From contig DIKJ01000249.1 of assembly GCA_002424525.1 (NCBI GenBank), positions 50,985 through 60,367 of the forward strand: a stretch of 9,383 nt of DNA. Reading direction: 5' to 3'. Below the pieces are notes generated by a model. That model ran no database searches and was not told the origin of the DNA. It was given only the letters and a program-made list of their open reading frames with translations. Positions 1-6,383 of the stretch are shown here, piece by piece (within the stretch, counting starts at the first letter, position 1; each line of letters opens with the position of its first letter). The position numbers and the translations under genes are program-made. The stretch is from Bacteroidales bacterium UBA5621. GTDB taxonomy: Bacteria; Bacteroidota; Bacteroidia; Bacteroidales; VadinHA17.

Positions 1-3
1 ATA

Positions 4-30
4 ATAATTGTTAAGGTAGTAAACAATTAT
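4..30. repeat. Perfect 9-bp inverted repeat at left edge
   Basis: ATAATTGTT (4-12) and AACAATTAT (22-30) are exact reverse complements separated by 9 nt. The stem is entirely AT-rich apart from one G-C pair and is not followed by a T-run, so a strong intrinsic terminator is unlikely. It lies about 55 bp upstream of the esterase gene and could be a regulator-binding site or the weak end of an upstream transcription unit outside the window. Confidence 0.45.
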
Positions 31-47
31 CTTATTTCAAAAACCAC

Positions 48-55
48 TATATTTA
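48..55 (+). promoter_or_regulatory. Possible Bacteroidetes -7 element for the esterase gene
   Basis: TATATTTA matches seven of eight positions of the Bacteroidetes -7 consensus TAnnTTTG, and the same octamer occurs in the better promoter before the lacI-type gene (1305-1312). No TTTG is present at the expected 19-21 bp upstream, so this is a weak call. It would give a leader of roughly 20-30 nt before the ATG at 84. Confidence 0.22.
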
Positions 56-83
56 AGATCAAATCTTTCAGATAAATTAATCC

Positions 84-833
84 ATGGATAACAGGCGTAG
101 TTTTATTAAAAGAGCGGCACTGGGTACTCTGGCTGCAGTTAGTGTGCCGCAGATACTGGCGGCATCAATGCCCGCAGGAAAATCAAAGAAGATACAACTC
201 GCAAAGGATCAGGTAATCCTTTTTCAGGGCGATTCAATAACTGATGCGGGAAGGAATAAGGAGAACATGGGATTCAATAATCCGGGGGCGCTTGGCACCG
301 GGTACGCCTTTCTGGCAGCAGCCGGTCTTATGGAGAAGTATGCACCGCTTAATCTCAAGATATATAATAAAGGTATATCTGGCAATAAGGTCTTCGAGCT
401 TGCCGCAAGATGGGAGCAGGATTGCCTGGAGCTCAAACCCGATGTTGTCAGCATTCTGATAGGGGTGAATGATTTCTGGCACAAACTCAATGGTAACTAC
501 GACGGTACGGTTGAAACCTACAGGAAAGACTTTATTTCCCTTATGGAGCGTACCAGAAAAGCGCTTCCCGGCGTCAGGCTGATCATTGGTGAACCGTTTG
601 CCGTGCCGGGTGTAAAAGCTGTCAATGAAAAATGGTACCCCGAATTTTACGGTTTTCAGAAGGCGGCCAGGGAGGTTGCCGATTCGTTCGGGGCCGTCTT
701 TATTCCTTATCAGCGCGTTTATGACGAGGCACAGAAACGCGCCCCCGCTTCTTACTGGACCGGTGACGGTGTGCATGCTTCCCTTGCAGGTGCACAGCTT
801 ATGGCACAGGCATGGCTCTCCGTTATCAGGTGA
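84..833 (+). CDS. Tat-exported SGNH/GDSL-family hydrolase (esterase)
   Basis: A 249-residue secreted esterase of the SGNH/GDSL superfamily, which typically removes acetyl or other acyl groups from carbohydrates. The N-terminus has a twin-arginine pattern, NRRSFIK at residues 3-9, followed by a hydrophobic Ala/Leu stretch ending near AAS (residues 26-28), so export by the Tat pathway is likely. Block I is GDSIT (49-53) with nucleophile Ser51. Block II centres on Gly97 in NKGISG, block III is GVND (127-130) with oxyanion-hole Asn129, and block V is GDGVH (227-231) supplying Asp228 and His231. All four blocks are intact and the length is normal for the family. The gene stands alone and converges on the cupin gene with a 3-bp gap. 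Substrate is unproven; the glycan-degradation context favours deacetylation of a polysaccharide such as rhamnogalacturonan or xylan, which is an inference. Confidence 0.88.
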   Translation: MDNRRSFIKRAALGTLAAVSVPQILAASMPAGKSKKIQLAKDQVILFQGDSITDAGRNKENMGFNNPGALGTGYAFLAAAGLMEKYAPLNLKIYNKGISGNKVFELAARWEQDCLELKPDVVSILIGVNDFWHKLNGNYDGTVETYRKDFISLMERTRKALPGVRLIIGEPFAVPGVKAVNEKWYPEFYGFQKAAREVADSFGAVFIPYQRVYDEAQKRAPASYWTGDGVHASLAGAQLMAQAWLSVIR

Positions 834-836
834 TGC

Positions 837-1103
837 TTAGCCGAACCGGTAGTGCTTCCTTACAGCCTTGTTGATCTTCCATCTGCATTTAAGTCCGGCG
901 GAGAACACTACCAGGTCTCCTTTGCCGAAACTGACCGGCGCACCGTTATCGGGGGTTACAATTACATCGCCTTCAAGGATATAGCAGGTTTCCGGTTCAT
1001 CATATTCCCACGCGAACTCTGAGACTTCTTTTTCCCATACCGGCCACGATCTCACATTAAGCTTAAGGAGCTTCTCTTCAGTTGGTTTCTCGACGCTTAT
1101 CAT
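837..1103 (-). CDS. Small cupin-domain protein (DUF861/Cupin_3 type)
   Basis: An 88-residue single-domain cupin. Residues 34-78 carry the DUF861 signature seen in EutQ- and ureidoglycine-aminohydrolase-like cupins: YDEPETCYILEGDVIVTPD (34-52), then PVSFGKGDLVVFSAGLKCRW (56-75). The usual metal-binding His positions of classical cupins are largely replaced (only His84 remains, outside the core), as is common in this subfamily, so an enzymatic role is uncertain and small-ligand binding is possible. The start ATG at 1103 has no obvious Shine-Dalgarno sequence. The gene is on the opposite strand to its neighbours, tail to tail with the esterase and divergent from the lacI-type gene. Function unknown; confidence that it is a real gene is high because the whole reading frame matches the domain. 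Confidence 0.82.
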   Translation of the reverse strand: MISVEKPTEEKLLKLNVRSWPVWEKEVSEFAWEYDEPETCYILEGDVIVTPDNGAPVSFGKGDLVVFSAGLKCRWKINKAVRKHYRFG

Positions 1104-1173
1104 ATGCAGTTGCTATTAGTGTTTGGTAAAATTATTAAAAAAATAGTAACTTATCAGTATCAGATTTGTTGGA

Positions 1174-1257
1174 GACCGAAGACCGAATATTGTACTTACT
1201 TCCGACTTCGGACTTCGGTCTTCGGACTTCCGACTTCGGACTTCCGACTTCCGACTT
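1174..1257. repeat. Heptanucleotide tandem array C[C/G]G[A/T]CTT with inverted units
   Basis: Eight contiguous 7-bp units of the form C[C/G]G[A/T]CTT fill 1202-1257. Two copies of GACCGAA lie upstream at 1174-1180 and 1181-1187 and are the reverse complement of the TTCGGTC phase of the array. The 14 bp at 1174-1187 pair with 1214-1227 with a single mismatch, giving a potential long hairpin with a 26-nt loop. Because the period is 7, reading frames through it are not conserved as triplets, which argues against coding. It resembles intergenic short tandem repeats rather than a mobile gene. Confidence 0.85.
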
Positions 1258-1280
1258 CCTCCCCCAGACTAAAAACCAGA

Positions 1281-1312
1281 TTTGTTTTCGAAAATAAAAA
1301 TGCATATATTTA
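1281..1312 (+). promoter_or_regulatory. Candidate Bacteroidetes-type promoter for the lacI-led operon
   Basis: TTTG at 1281-1284 is followed after 20 bp by TATATTTA at 1305-1312. This fits the Bacteroidetes primary sigma consensus TTTG-N19-21-TAnnTTTG except for the last base. Transcription would begin near 1319, leaving a leader of about 155 nt before the ATG at 1476. Confidence 0.5.
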
Positions 1313-1324
1313 CACGTGAAAGTA
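1307..1324. promoter_or_regulatory. Candidate LacI-family operator (autoregulation)
   Basis: TATTTACACGTGAAAGTA is an 18-bp quasi-palindrome centred on CAC|GTG; seven of nine position pairs are complementary. LacI-family operators are typically about this long with a central CG. It overlaps the predicted -7 element and start site, where binding would block transcription, and the adjacent gene is a LacI-family regulator. The link between this site and that protein is inferred. Confidence 0.38.
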
Positions 1325-1475
1325 CACGAGTAAGTAAATTTTTGATAATTGCAATAAAAAAATGAACGGCAGACCAGAATTTTCTTATCGGGAGACTGCA
1401 GGACTTTACAGGATACACGTATAATGAAATCACGTTCTATCAAGCAAATCATCTTTGTGTCTGAATATCAGTAAA

Positions 1476-2519
1476 ATGGTCAATATACGGCAATCGGACA
1501 TAGCGAGAGAACTGAACGTTTCGAGAGTCACTGTCTCAAAAGCGCTGAGGGATCATCCCGACATCTCTCCTGAGATGAAGAAGAGAGTGAATGAGACGGT
1601 AAAGAAGATGGGATATATCCCAAACCTTATTGCCAGACAGCTCAACTCACGGAGGACCTTTACATTGGGAATTGTTGTACCGGATCTGGAAAACAGTTTC
1701 TTTTCATACATGGTTGACAGTATGATTGATCACGCTACGGAAGAGAATTATCATGTGATCCTCACTGTTTCGCGGGAGAAGGAATCTGTAGAAATAAAAA
1801 ATATTGAAAACCTCATCGGAATGAGGGTCGACGGATTGCTGGTATGTAATTCCCAGGAGTCGCAGGATACTTCAATTTACAGCCAGATCAGGAAGATGAA
1901 GATACCACTGGTCTTTTTCGACCGAATGGTGAAAATCAGGGGCTTTTCCAAAGTAGTGTTCGACGACAGGAACGGGGCCTTGTCGGCTCTCAGCCAGGTC
2001 ATCAGGTTGGGTTTTACCAGGATAGCACACTTTGCAGGGTACAACGGAATAAACATCGGAAGGGAAAGATGCAACGGATATCTGTCAGCCCTCAAAATGC
2101 ACGGGCTTCCGATACGAAAGAAATGGATCATTGAAGGTGGGTTTGAGATGAATGACGGGTATGGCTCATTTATGAAACTGCTTGCATCGGGAGAGATGCC
2201 GGAGATCATCTTTACGGTTAACGACAGGGTCGCCCTGGGGGTCTACAGAGCAGCAAAGGAATCGGGAATAAAGATTCCATCCGATGTCAGTATAATGGGG
2301 TACGGATTCAGGGAAACAACAGATTTTTTCAGTCCGCCACTGGCTGTAATAAACCAGGACCCAAGAAAAATGGGCTTAATTGCGATGAAAACACTGATCG
2401 GCGAAATAGACAGCAGGCAGGGAAGAAAACCTGTCACCACATATATAAGCGAGGAGTTCCTGAGAAATAAATCTCTGGGGATAGCCAGAAAACCGAAATC
2501 ATTTAAAACCTTAAATTGA
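1476..2519 (+). CDS. LacI/GalR-family transcriptional regulator
   Basis: A 347-residue DNA-binding sugar sensor. The N-terminal helix-turn-helix (about residues 4-27) carries DIARELNVSRVTVSKALRDH, the LacI signature, followed by the hinge helix NLIARQLNSRR (50-60). The remainder (from about 63) is a periplasmic-binding-protein-like ligand domain opening with LGIVVPD and containing VDGLLVCNS, VFFDR, the GRERCNGYLSAL segment and the SIMGYGFRETTDF segment, in the usual order. The ATG at 1476 is chosen because the family normally begins a few residues before the helix-turn-helix; a TTG at 1455 would add seven residues. It heads a probable operon, with the epimerase gene starting 6 bp after its stop. 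The ligand cannot be read from the sequence; an L-sugar or derivative handled by the downstream genes is the obvious guess. Confidence 0.93.
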   Translation: MVNIRQSDIARELNVSRVTVSKALRDHPDISPEMKKRVNETVKKMGYIPNLIARQLNSRRTFTLGIVVPDLENSFFSYMVDSMIDHATEENYHVILTVSREKESVEIKNIENLIGMRVDGLLVCNSQESQDTSIYSQIRKMKIPLVFFDRMVKIRGFSKVVFDDRNGALSALSQVIRLGFTRIAHFAGYNGINIGRERCNGYLSALKMHGLPIRKKWIIEGGFEMNDGYGSFMKLLASGEMPEIIFTVNDRVALGVYRAAKESGIKIPSDVSIMGYGFRETTDFFSPPLAVINQDPRKMGLIAMKTLIGEIDSRQGRKPVTTYISEEFLRNKSLGIARKPKSFKTLN

Positions 2520-2525
2520 ATTAAT

Positions 2526-3527
2526 ATGAAAAAAATTGTTGTAGCGGGGGCAGGAGGCTTTATTGCAGGACATCTTGTACGGGAACTGATCAGAATGGGA
2601 AATAGAGTAAGGGCTGTAGATATAAAACCTTTGAATGAATGGTACCAGGTTTTCAGCGAAGCGGATAATATGGTTCTGGATCTGCGGCTGAAGGATAATT
2701 GTTACCAGGCTGTTAACGGGTATAATGAAGTCTATAACCTTGCGGCTGATATGGGCGGTATGGGATTTATAGAGAACAATAAGGCCGCATGTATGATAAG
2801 CGTCCTTATCAACACCCATCTTCTTATTGCATCGCGGGATTGTGGGATCGACAGATTCTTCTATTCTTCATCTGCCTGTGTTTATAATGCTGAAAAACAG
2901 ACTGATCCGGATAACCCCGGATTGAAGGAATCAGATGCCTACCCTGCTCTTGCTGAAGATGGTTACGGATGGGAAAAACTCTTCAGTGAGCGTATGTGCC
3001 GCCACTTTTCGGAAGATTTTGGACTTACAACAAGGGTTGCCAGATTCCATAATGTTTATGGACCTTTTGGTACGTATGATGGCGGGAGGGAGAAAGCCCC
3101 TGCAGCAATGTGCCGGAAAGTCATTAAAGCATCTATCACAGGTAAGAAGGAAATCACTATCTGGGGTGATGGTCACCAGACCAGAAGCTTCATGTATATT
3201 GACGATTGTATAAAGGGTATTATTGATATAATGTACAGCAACATCGAAGAACCTCTCAATCTGGGAAGCAGCGAAATGGTATCAATTAATGAACTTGTTG
3301 ATACTGTGGAAGAAATAGCTGGATATAAGCTTGAAAGGAAATATGACCCTGATGCACCAAAAGGCGTCCGCGGAAGGAATAGTGATAACACACTTATTAA
3401 AAAATACCTCGGGTGGGAACCATCGACACCTCTGCGAAAAGGCATGAAAACGACTTTTACCTGGATTAACGAACAGATGAAGAAAGATGAAGCAGAGAAA
3501 GCAGGTCTGAACAGATTCAATAAATAA
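2526..3527 (+). CDS. GDP-mannose 3,5-epimerase-like NAD-dependent sugar-nucleotide epimerase
   Basis: A 333-residue extended-SDR enzyme closely resembling plant GDP-mannose 3,5-epimerase, which converts GDP-D-mannose to GDP-L-galactose and GDP-L-gulose. The NAD-binding loop GAGGFIAGH is at residues 8-16. Diagnostic blocks are NLAADMGGMGF (71-81), SSACVY (115-120), YGWEK (147-151), FHNVYGPFGT (174-183), GGREKAPAA (186-194), WGDGHQTRSF (213-222) and GVRGRNSDN (280-288). From memory of the Arabidopsis protein, Cys118, Tyr147, Lys151 and Lys190 align with its catalytic Cys145, Tyr174, Lys178 and Lys217, all at one constant offset of 27, so there is no gap through the active site. Lys190 and Cys118 are the pair that handles C3/C5 epimerisation. 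It sits between the lacI-type gene (6 bp) and the nucleotidyltransferase fusion (16 bp). The exact nucleotide sugar is not proven. Confidence 0.9.
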   Translation: MKKIVVAGAGGFIAGHLVRELIRMGNRVRAVDIKPLNEWYQVFSEADNMVLDLRLKDNCYQAVNGYNEVYNLAADMGGMGFIENNKAACMISVLINTHLLIASRDCGIDRFFYSSSACVYNAEKQTDPDNPGLKESDAYPALAEDGYGWEKLFSERMCRHFSEDFGLTTRVARFHNVYGPFGTYDGGREKAPAAMCRKVIKASITGKKEITIWGDGHQTRSFMYIDDCIKGIIDIMYSNIEEPLNLGSSEMVSINELVDTVEEIAGYKLERKYDPDAPKGVRGRNSDNTLIKKYLGWEPSTPLRKGMKTTFTWINEQMKKDEAEKAGLNRFNK

Positions 3528-3543
3528 CTGCGTTTATCTGATT

Positions 3544-4677
3544 ATGGAAAAGAAAGTGATGGTAAGCGGCTGTTACGATCTGTTGCACGGAGGTCATGTG
3601 GCATTCTTTAAAACTGCCTCTGCATACGGTAAACTTTATGTGAGCCTCGGGAGAGATGATAATCTGGCCTTGCTTAAAGGCAAGAAACCTCTATTCTCCG
3701 AAGCCGAAAGAATGTTTATTGTCAAAAGCATCAGGTACGTTGAAGATGCGTTCCTGGCTTCGGGCTCCGGCATGCTCGATTTTGAGCCTGACATGAGGCG
3801 GATTAAACCTGATATTCTCATTGTAAATCAGGACGGCCATACTCCGGAAAAAGAGAAACTCTGCAAGGATATGGGGGTTGAGTATGTTATCCTGGAACGG
3901 ATCCCCGAGCCCGGCTTGCCTGCACGTTCCAGTTCAGCCACTAAAAGGGACCAGCGATTCCCATACAGGTTATGTCTTGCCGGTGGATGGATCGACCAGC
4001 CCTGGGTTTCCGGAGTACATCCCGGATCGGTGGTGGTTGCCCAGATCTGGCCCACAATGGATTTTAACGACAGATCGGGACTTGCCACAAGCTCGAGAAG
4101 TGTTGGAATTAAAATATGGGGCGACAGGTATCCTGATGGTGATTATAAGGAAAATGCGCGGATACTCTTCGGGGCGGAAAATCCTCCAGGTAAAAAATAT
4201 ATTTCTGGCTCGCAGGATCATATAGGACTTCTTTACCCAGGGATCAGCAGGCTCTGGTATAATGGTGATTACTGGCCTGAAAAAATCGAATCGGCTATGG
4301 GCAGCGATACCTGCGACTGGCTATCAGATGTAATTTATCTGTTACCCCTGGAACCTCGCCCCGAAGGTTATGATCCCCTCAAAATAATGAATCTTGAGAA
4401 ACACCTGGTAAAAGAGCTTGGAGAGGCTGGTGGCAGGTGCTGGGAAGCGATACTGAAAAAGGATATCGGAGAATTGGGCAGATCGATGACTGAAACCTTT
4501 CTCATGTGGAGAAAAATATTACCGCTTACTGTCCCTGATTGGGTTCTGGCAGAAATGGAAGAAAAGTATTTTCCTTATTTTCCGGGCGCAATTACATCAG
4601 GAAGCGGAGGCGGATATGTTATAGTGGTCTCGGAAAAGGAGATTGAGGGAGCGATACGGATTAAAGTAAGGTATTGA
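3544..4677 (+). CDS. Two-domain protein: HxGH nucleotidyltransferase fused to a shortened fucokinase-like GHMP domain
   Basis: A 377-residue probable cytoplasmic protein. Residues 1-135 form a nucleotidyltransferase of the RfaE-C/TagD type: SGCYDLLHGGHVAFF (8-22) with the HxGH pair His15/His18, GRDDN (36-40), SEAERMFIV (52-60) and RSSSATKR (128-135), matching the ISTT-like end motif. These enzymes usually make CDP- or ADP-linked products. Residues 140-377 look like a GHMP kinase of the fucokinase/heptokinase branch: RLCLAGGWIDQP (142-153), a diverged phosphate loop SGLATSSRSVG (178-188), SGSQDHIGLLYPGI (221-234) with probable catalytic Asp225, and GSGGGYVIVV (353-362). The distance between the first two GHMP motifs is only about 34 residues, much shorter than in typical fucokinases, so the N-lobe is cut down and kinase activity is uncertain. 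No frameshift is apparent. Likely co-transcribed with the epimerase gene. Confidence 0.82.
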   Translation: MEKKVMVSGCYDLLHGGHVAFFKTASAYGKLYVSLGRDDNLALLKGKKPLFSEAERMFIVKSIRYVEDAFLASGSGMLDFEPDMRRIKPDILIVNQDGHTPEKEKLCKDMGVEYVILERIPEPGLPARSSSATKRDQRFPYRLCLAGGWIDQPWVSGVHPGSVVVAQIWPTMDFNDRSGLATSSRSVGIKIWGDRYPDGDYKENARILFGAENPPGKKYISGSQDHIGLLYPGISRLWYNGDYWPEKIESAMGSDTCDWLSDVIYLLPLEPRPEGYDPLKIMNLEKHLVKELGEAGGRCWEAILKKDIGELGRSMTETFLMWRKILPLTVPDWVLAEMEEKYFPYFPGAITSGSGGGYVIVVSEKEIEGAIRIKVRY

Positions 4678-4705
4678 GGATTTCGGATTTCGGATTGTGG
4701 ATTTC
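4678..4705. repeat. Heptanucleotide tandem array GGATTTC x4
   Basis: Four 7-bp units (GGATTTC, GGATTTC, GGATTGT, GGATTTC) begin immediately after the TGA stop of the preceding gene. Read in the phase CGGATTT, the unit differs by one base from the CGGACTT unit of the 1202-1257 array. Confidence 0.75.
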
Positions 4706-4707
4706 AC

Positions 4708-4787
4708 CAGCAACCAGCAACTTTTACCCGCCAAAGTCTCGACGAAGGCGGGCAGTAACCAGTAACCAGTAACCAGTAACCAGCAAC
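4708..4787. repeat. Interrupted heptanucleotide array CAG[C/T]AAC
   Basis: Two CAGCAAC units (4708-4721), then a 31-bp interruption containing a GC-rich hairpin, then four CAGTAAC units (4753-4780) and a final CAGCAAC (4781-4787). The units are exact apart from the C/T position. This array and the one before it fill almost the whole gap between the nucleotidyltransferase and fucosidase genes. Confidence 0.85.
4727..4752. repeat. GC-rich hairpin inserted in the heptamer array
   Basis: CCCGCC (4727-4732) pairs exactly with GGCGGG (4747-4752) across a 14-nt loop. No T-run follows, so it is not a classical intrinsic terminator, but it could attenuate or process the transcript between the operon and the fucosidase gene. 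Its sharp placement between repeat units suggests a small dispersed palindromic element. Confidence 0.55.
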
Positions 4788-4811
4788 TTAGGTTAATTAA
4801 ATAATTAAGAG

Positions 4812-6383
4812 ATGAAAAAGAACAGTTTGGTCATTTTAAGCGCTGCAGCAATCATACTGTCGGCGTTTCTTGTATCCTGTACCAGTAAACCGGCAAAACA
4901 GGAACAGAAGCTTTTTACAGCTTCATTCGAGCCTGAGCCTGAATCTTTCAGGCAATACATCTATCCGGATTGGTTCCGTGATGCCAAGTTCGGAATCTGG
5001 GCACACTGGGGACCACAGGCAGTGCCACGTCAGGGCGACTGGTATGCCAGGAAGATGTATGAATCGGACATTATCAACAGAAGAACCAACGAACCTACCG
5101 GAAAACCCGGCAGGGAATACCTCTACCACCTTGAACATTATGGCCATCCTTCAAAATTCGGGTATAAGGACATCATACCTCTCTGGAAGGCAGAAAGATG
5201 GGATCCTGAAAAACTGATGGCGCTTTACAGGAGAGTGGGAGCAAAATACTTTGTCAGCATGGCGACCCATCACGATAATTTCTTCCTTTGGGACTCGAAG
5301 ATACACCGGTGGAATTCCGTAAAGATGGGCCCCATGAAAGATGTGGTTGGTCTCTGGCAGCAGGCTGCAAAAAAGGAGGGTCTCCGGTTTGGCGTCTCAG
5401 AACACCTGGGTGCGAGCTACACCTGGTTTCAGACAAGCCATGGGGCCGACAGGAGCGGACCAATGAAAGGAGTCCCGTACGACGGAGCAAATCCTGAGTA
5501 CCAGGATCTTTACCATCCGAAAACGGCACCTGACGATTTCCAATGGCTGACAAAAGATCCTGCAAACCAGCAGAACTGGCTGACAAGCATAACAGAACTC
5601 ATTGATATGTATCAGCCCGACCTGCTCTATTCCGACGGTGAACTGCCTTTCGGAGAGGTGGGCAGAACCATGCTCGCCCATTATTACAACCAGGATATTG
5701 TGAAGAACGGCGGCAGACTTGAAGCAGTGTACACATGCAAGCACCTTATTTCTGAGGGAAGATGGGTCAGGGATATTGAGCGGGGTGCAATGGATTCAAT
5801 AAGCGTCGATCCCTGGCAGACTGATACCTCGATAGGCGACTGGTACTACCGGACCGGACAGAAATACATGACGGGTACCGAAGTTATTCAGATGCTGGTC
5901 GATATAGTGAGCAAAAACGGCAACCTTTTGCTGAATGTCGTTCAAACACCTGAGGGTGACCTTGAACAGGATGTTATTGATATCCTCGATGAGATAGCAG
6001 AATGGACACCGGTAAACGGAGAGGGTATTTATGGTACCCGTCCATGGAAAGTATATGGCGAAGGACCCTCGATGCAGAAACAGGAAAAAGGAACGTTCGG
6101 AGGCGTAAGAGATGTGAGACCCTATGAACCGGGAGATATCCGGTTTACATCAAAGGGAGAAACACTCTATGCGTTTTGCATGGTCTCACCGGTTGAGGAT
6201 GTTAATATCTACTCACTCGGGAAGAACTCATCCATTATCAGCAAAAAAGTGAAGTCTGTTACCTTGCTTGGAGGCGCAGGCAAACCCGATTGGAAACAGG
6301 AGGATGACGCGCTGGTGATAAAAAAGCCATCAGAAATGCCTTCGTGGCAGGTTATCGGATTTAGAATTGAATTCAGAAAGTAG
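4812..6383 (+). CDS. Alpha-L-fucosidase, glycoside hydrolase family 29, lipoprotein
   Basis: A 523-residue exo-glycosidase that should remove terminal alpha-L-fucose (or the related alpha-L-galactose) from glycans. The N-terminus is a lipoprotein signal with lipobox LVSC, so Cys23 would be lipidated and the enzyme membrane-anchored, in the periplasm or at the outer membrane. The catalytic domain begins near residue 50: WFRDAKFGIWAHWG (54-67), THHDNFFLWDS (152-162), the VSEHLGASY segment (195-203), QPDLLYSDGE (268-277) with likely nucleophile Asp275, DPWQTDTSIGDWYY (333-346), NGNLLLNVVQTPEG (369-382), and GIYGTRPW (405-412). A small beta-rich C-terminal domain follows. The general acid/base residue cannot be assigned by eye. 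Separated from the upstream operon by 134 bp of repeats; no clear promoter is visible just before it, so read-through or a cryptic promoter is possible. Confidence 0.93.
   Translation: MKKNSLVILSAAAIILSAFLVSCTSKPAKQEQKLFTASFEPEPESFRQYIYPDWFRDAKFGIWAHWGPQAVPRQGDWYARKMYESDIINRRTNEPTGKPGREYLYHLEHYGHPSKFGYKDIIPLWKAERWDPEKLMALYRRVGAKYFVSMATHHDNFFLWDSKIHRWNSVKMGPMKDVVGLWQQAAKKEGLRFGVSEHLGASYTWFQTSHGADRSGPMKGVPYDGANPEYQDLYHPKTAPDDFQWLTKDPANQQNWLTSITELIDMYQPDLLYSDGELPFGEVGRTMLAHYYNQDIVKNGGRLEAVYTCKHLISEGRWVRDIERGAMDSISVDPWQTDTSIGDWYYRTGQKYMTGTEVIQMLVDIVSKNGNLLLNVVQTPEGDLEQDVIDILDEIAEWTPVNGEGIYGTRPWKVYGEGPSMQKQEKGTFGGVRDVRPYEPGDIRFTSKGETLYAFCMVSPVEDVNIYSLGKNSSIISKKVKSVTLLGGAGKPDWKQEDDALVIKKPSEMPSWQVIGFRIEFRK

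Larger units (their letters stand above)
1104..1475. other. 372-bp divergent intergenic region
   Basis: Non-coding interval between the leftward cupin gene and the rightward regulator gene. Going left to right it holds an AT-rich stretch next to the cupin start, inverted and tandem heptanucleotide repeats (1174-1257), a candidate promoter (1281-1312) with an overlapping quasi-palindrome, and a roughly 155-nt leader. The leader contains further TACACG copies at 1323-1328 and 1414-1419, in addition to the one at 1311-1316. No convincing cupin promoter (CAAA on the + strand at the right spacing) was found. Confidence 0.7.

Noticed and set aside
1174..1257. CRISPR-like array
   Set aside because: The units are 7 bp, contiguous and without spacers, and no cas genes are present.
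1135..1452. 105-codon open frame on the minus strand across the divergent intergenic region
   Set aside because: It reads through the 7-bp tandem array, producing a low-complexity peptide of cycling S/E/V/K/R residues, overlaps the promoter, and shows no domain.
1455..1475. TTG start extending the LacI-type protein by seven residues
   Set aside because: The ATG at 1476 places the helix-turn-helix at the normal distance from the N-terminus, and the added residues have no family match.
3970..4225. Frameshift explaining the short GHMP N-lobe
   Set aside because: The main frame remains coherent through this stretch, and the overlapping alternative frames give no GHMP-like residues, so an in-frame shortening is more likely than a sequencing error.
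4727..4752. Intrinsic terminator after the nucleotidyltransferase fusion gene
   Set aside because: The stem is GC-rich but only 6 bp with a 14-nt loop and no T-run, so it is listed as a palindromic repeat instead.
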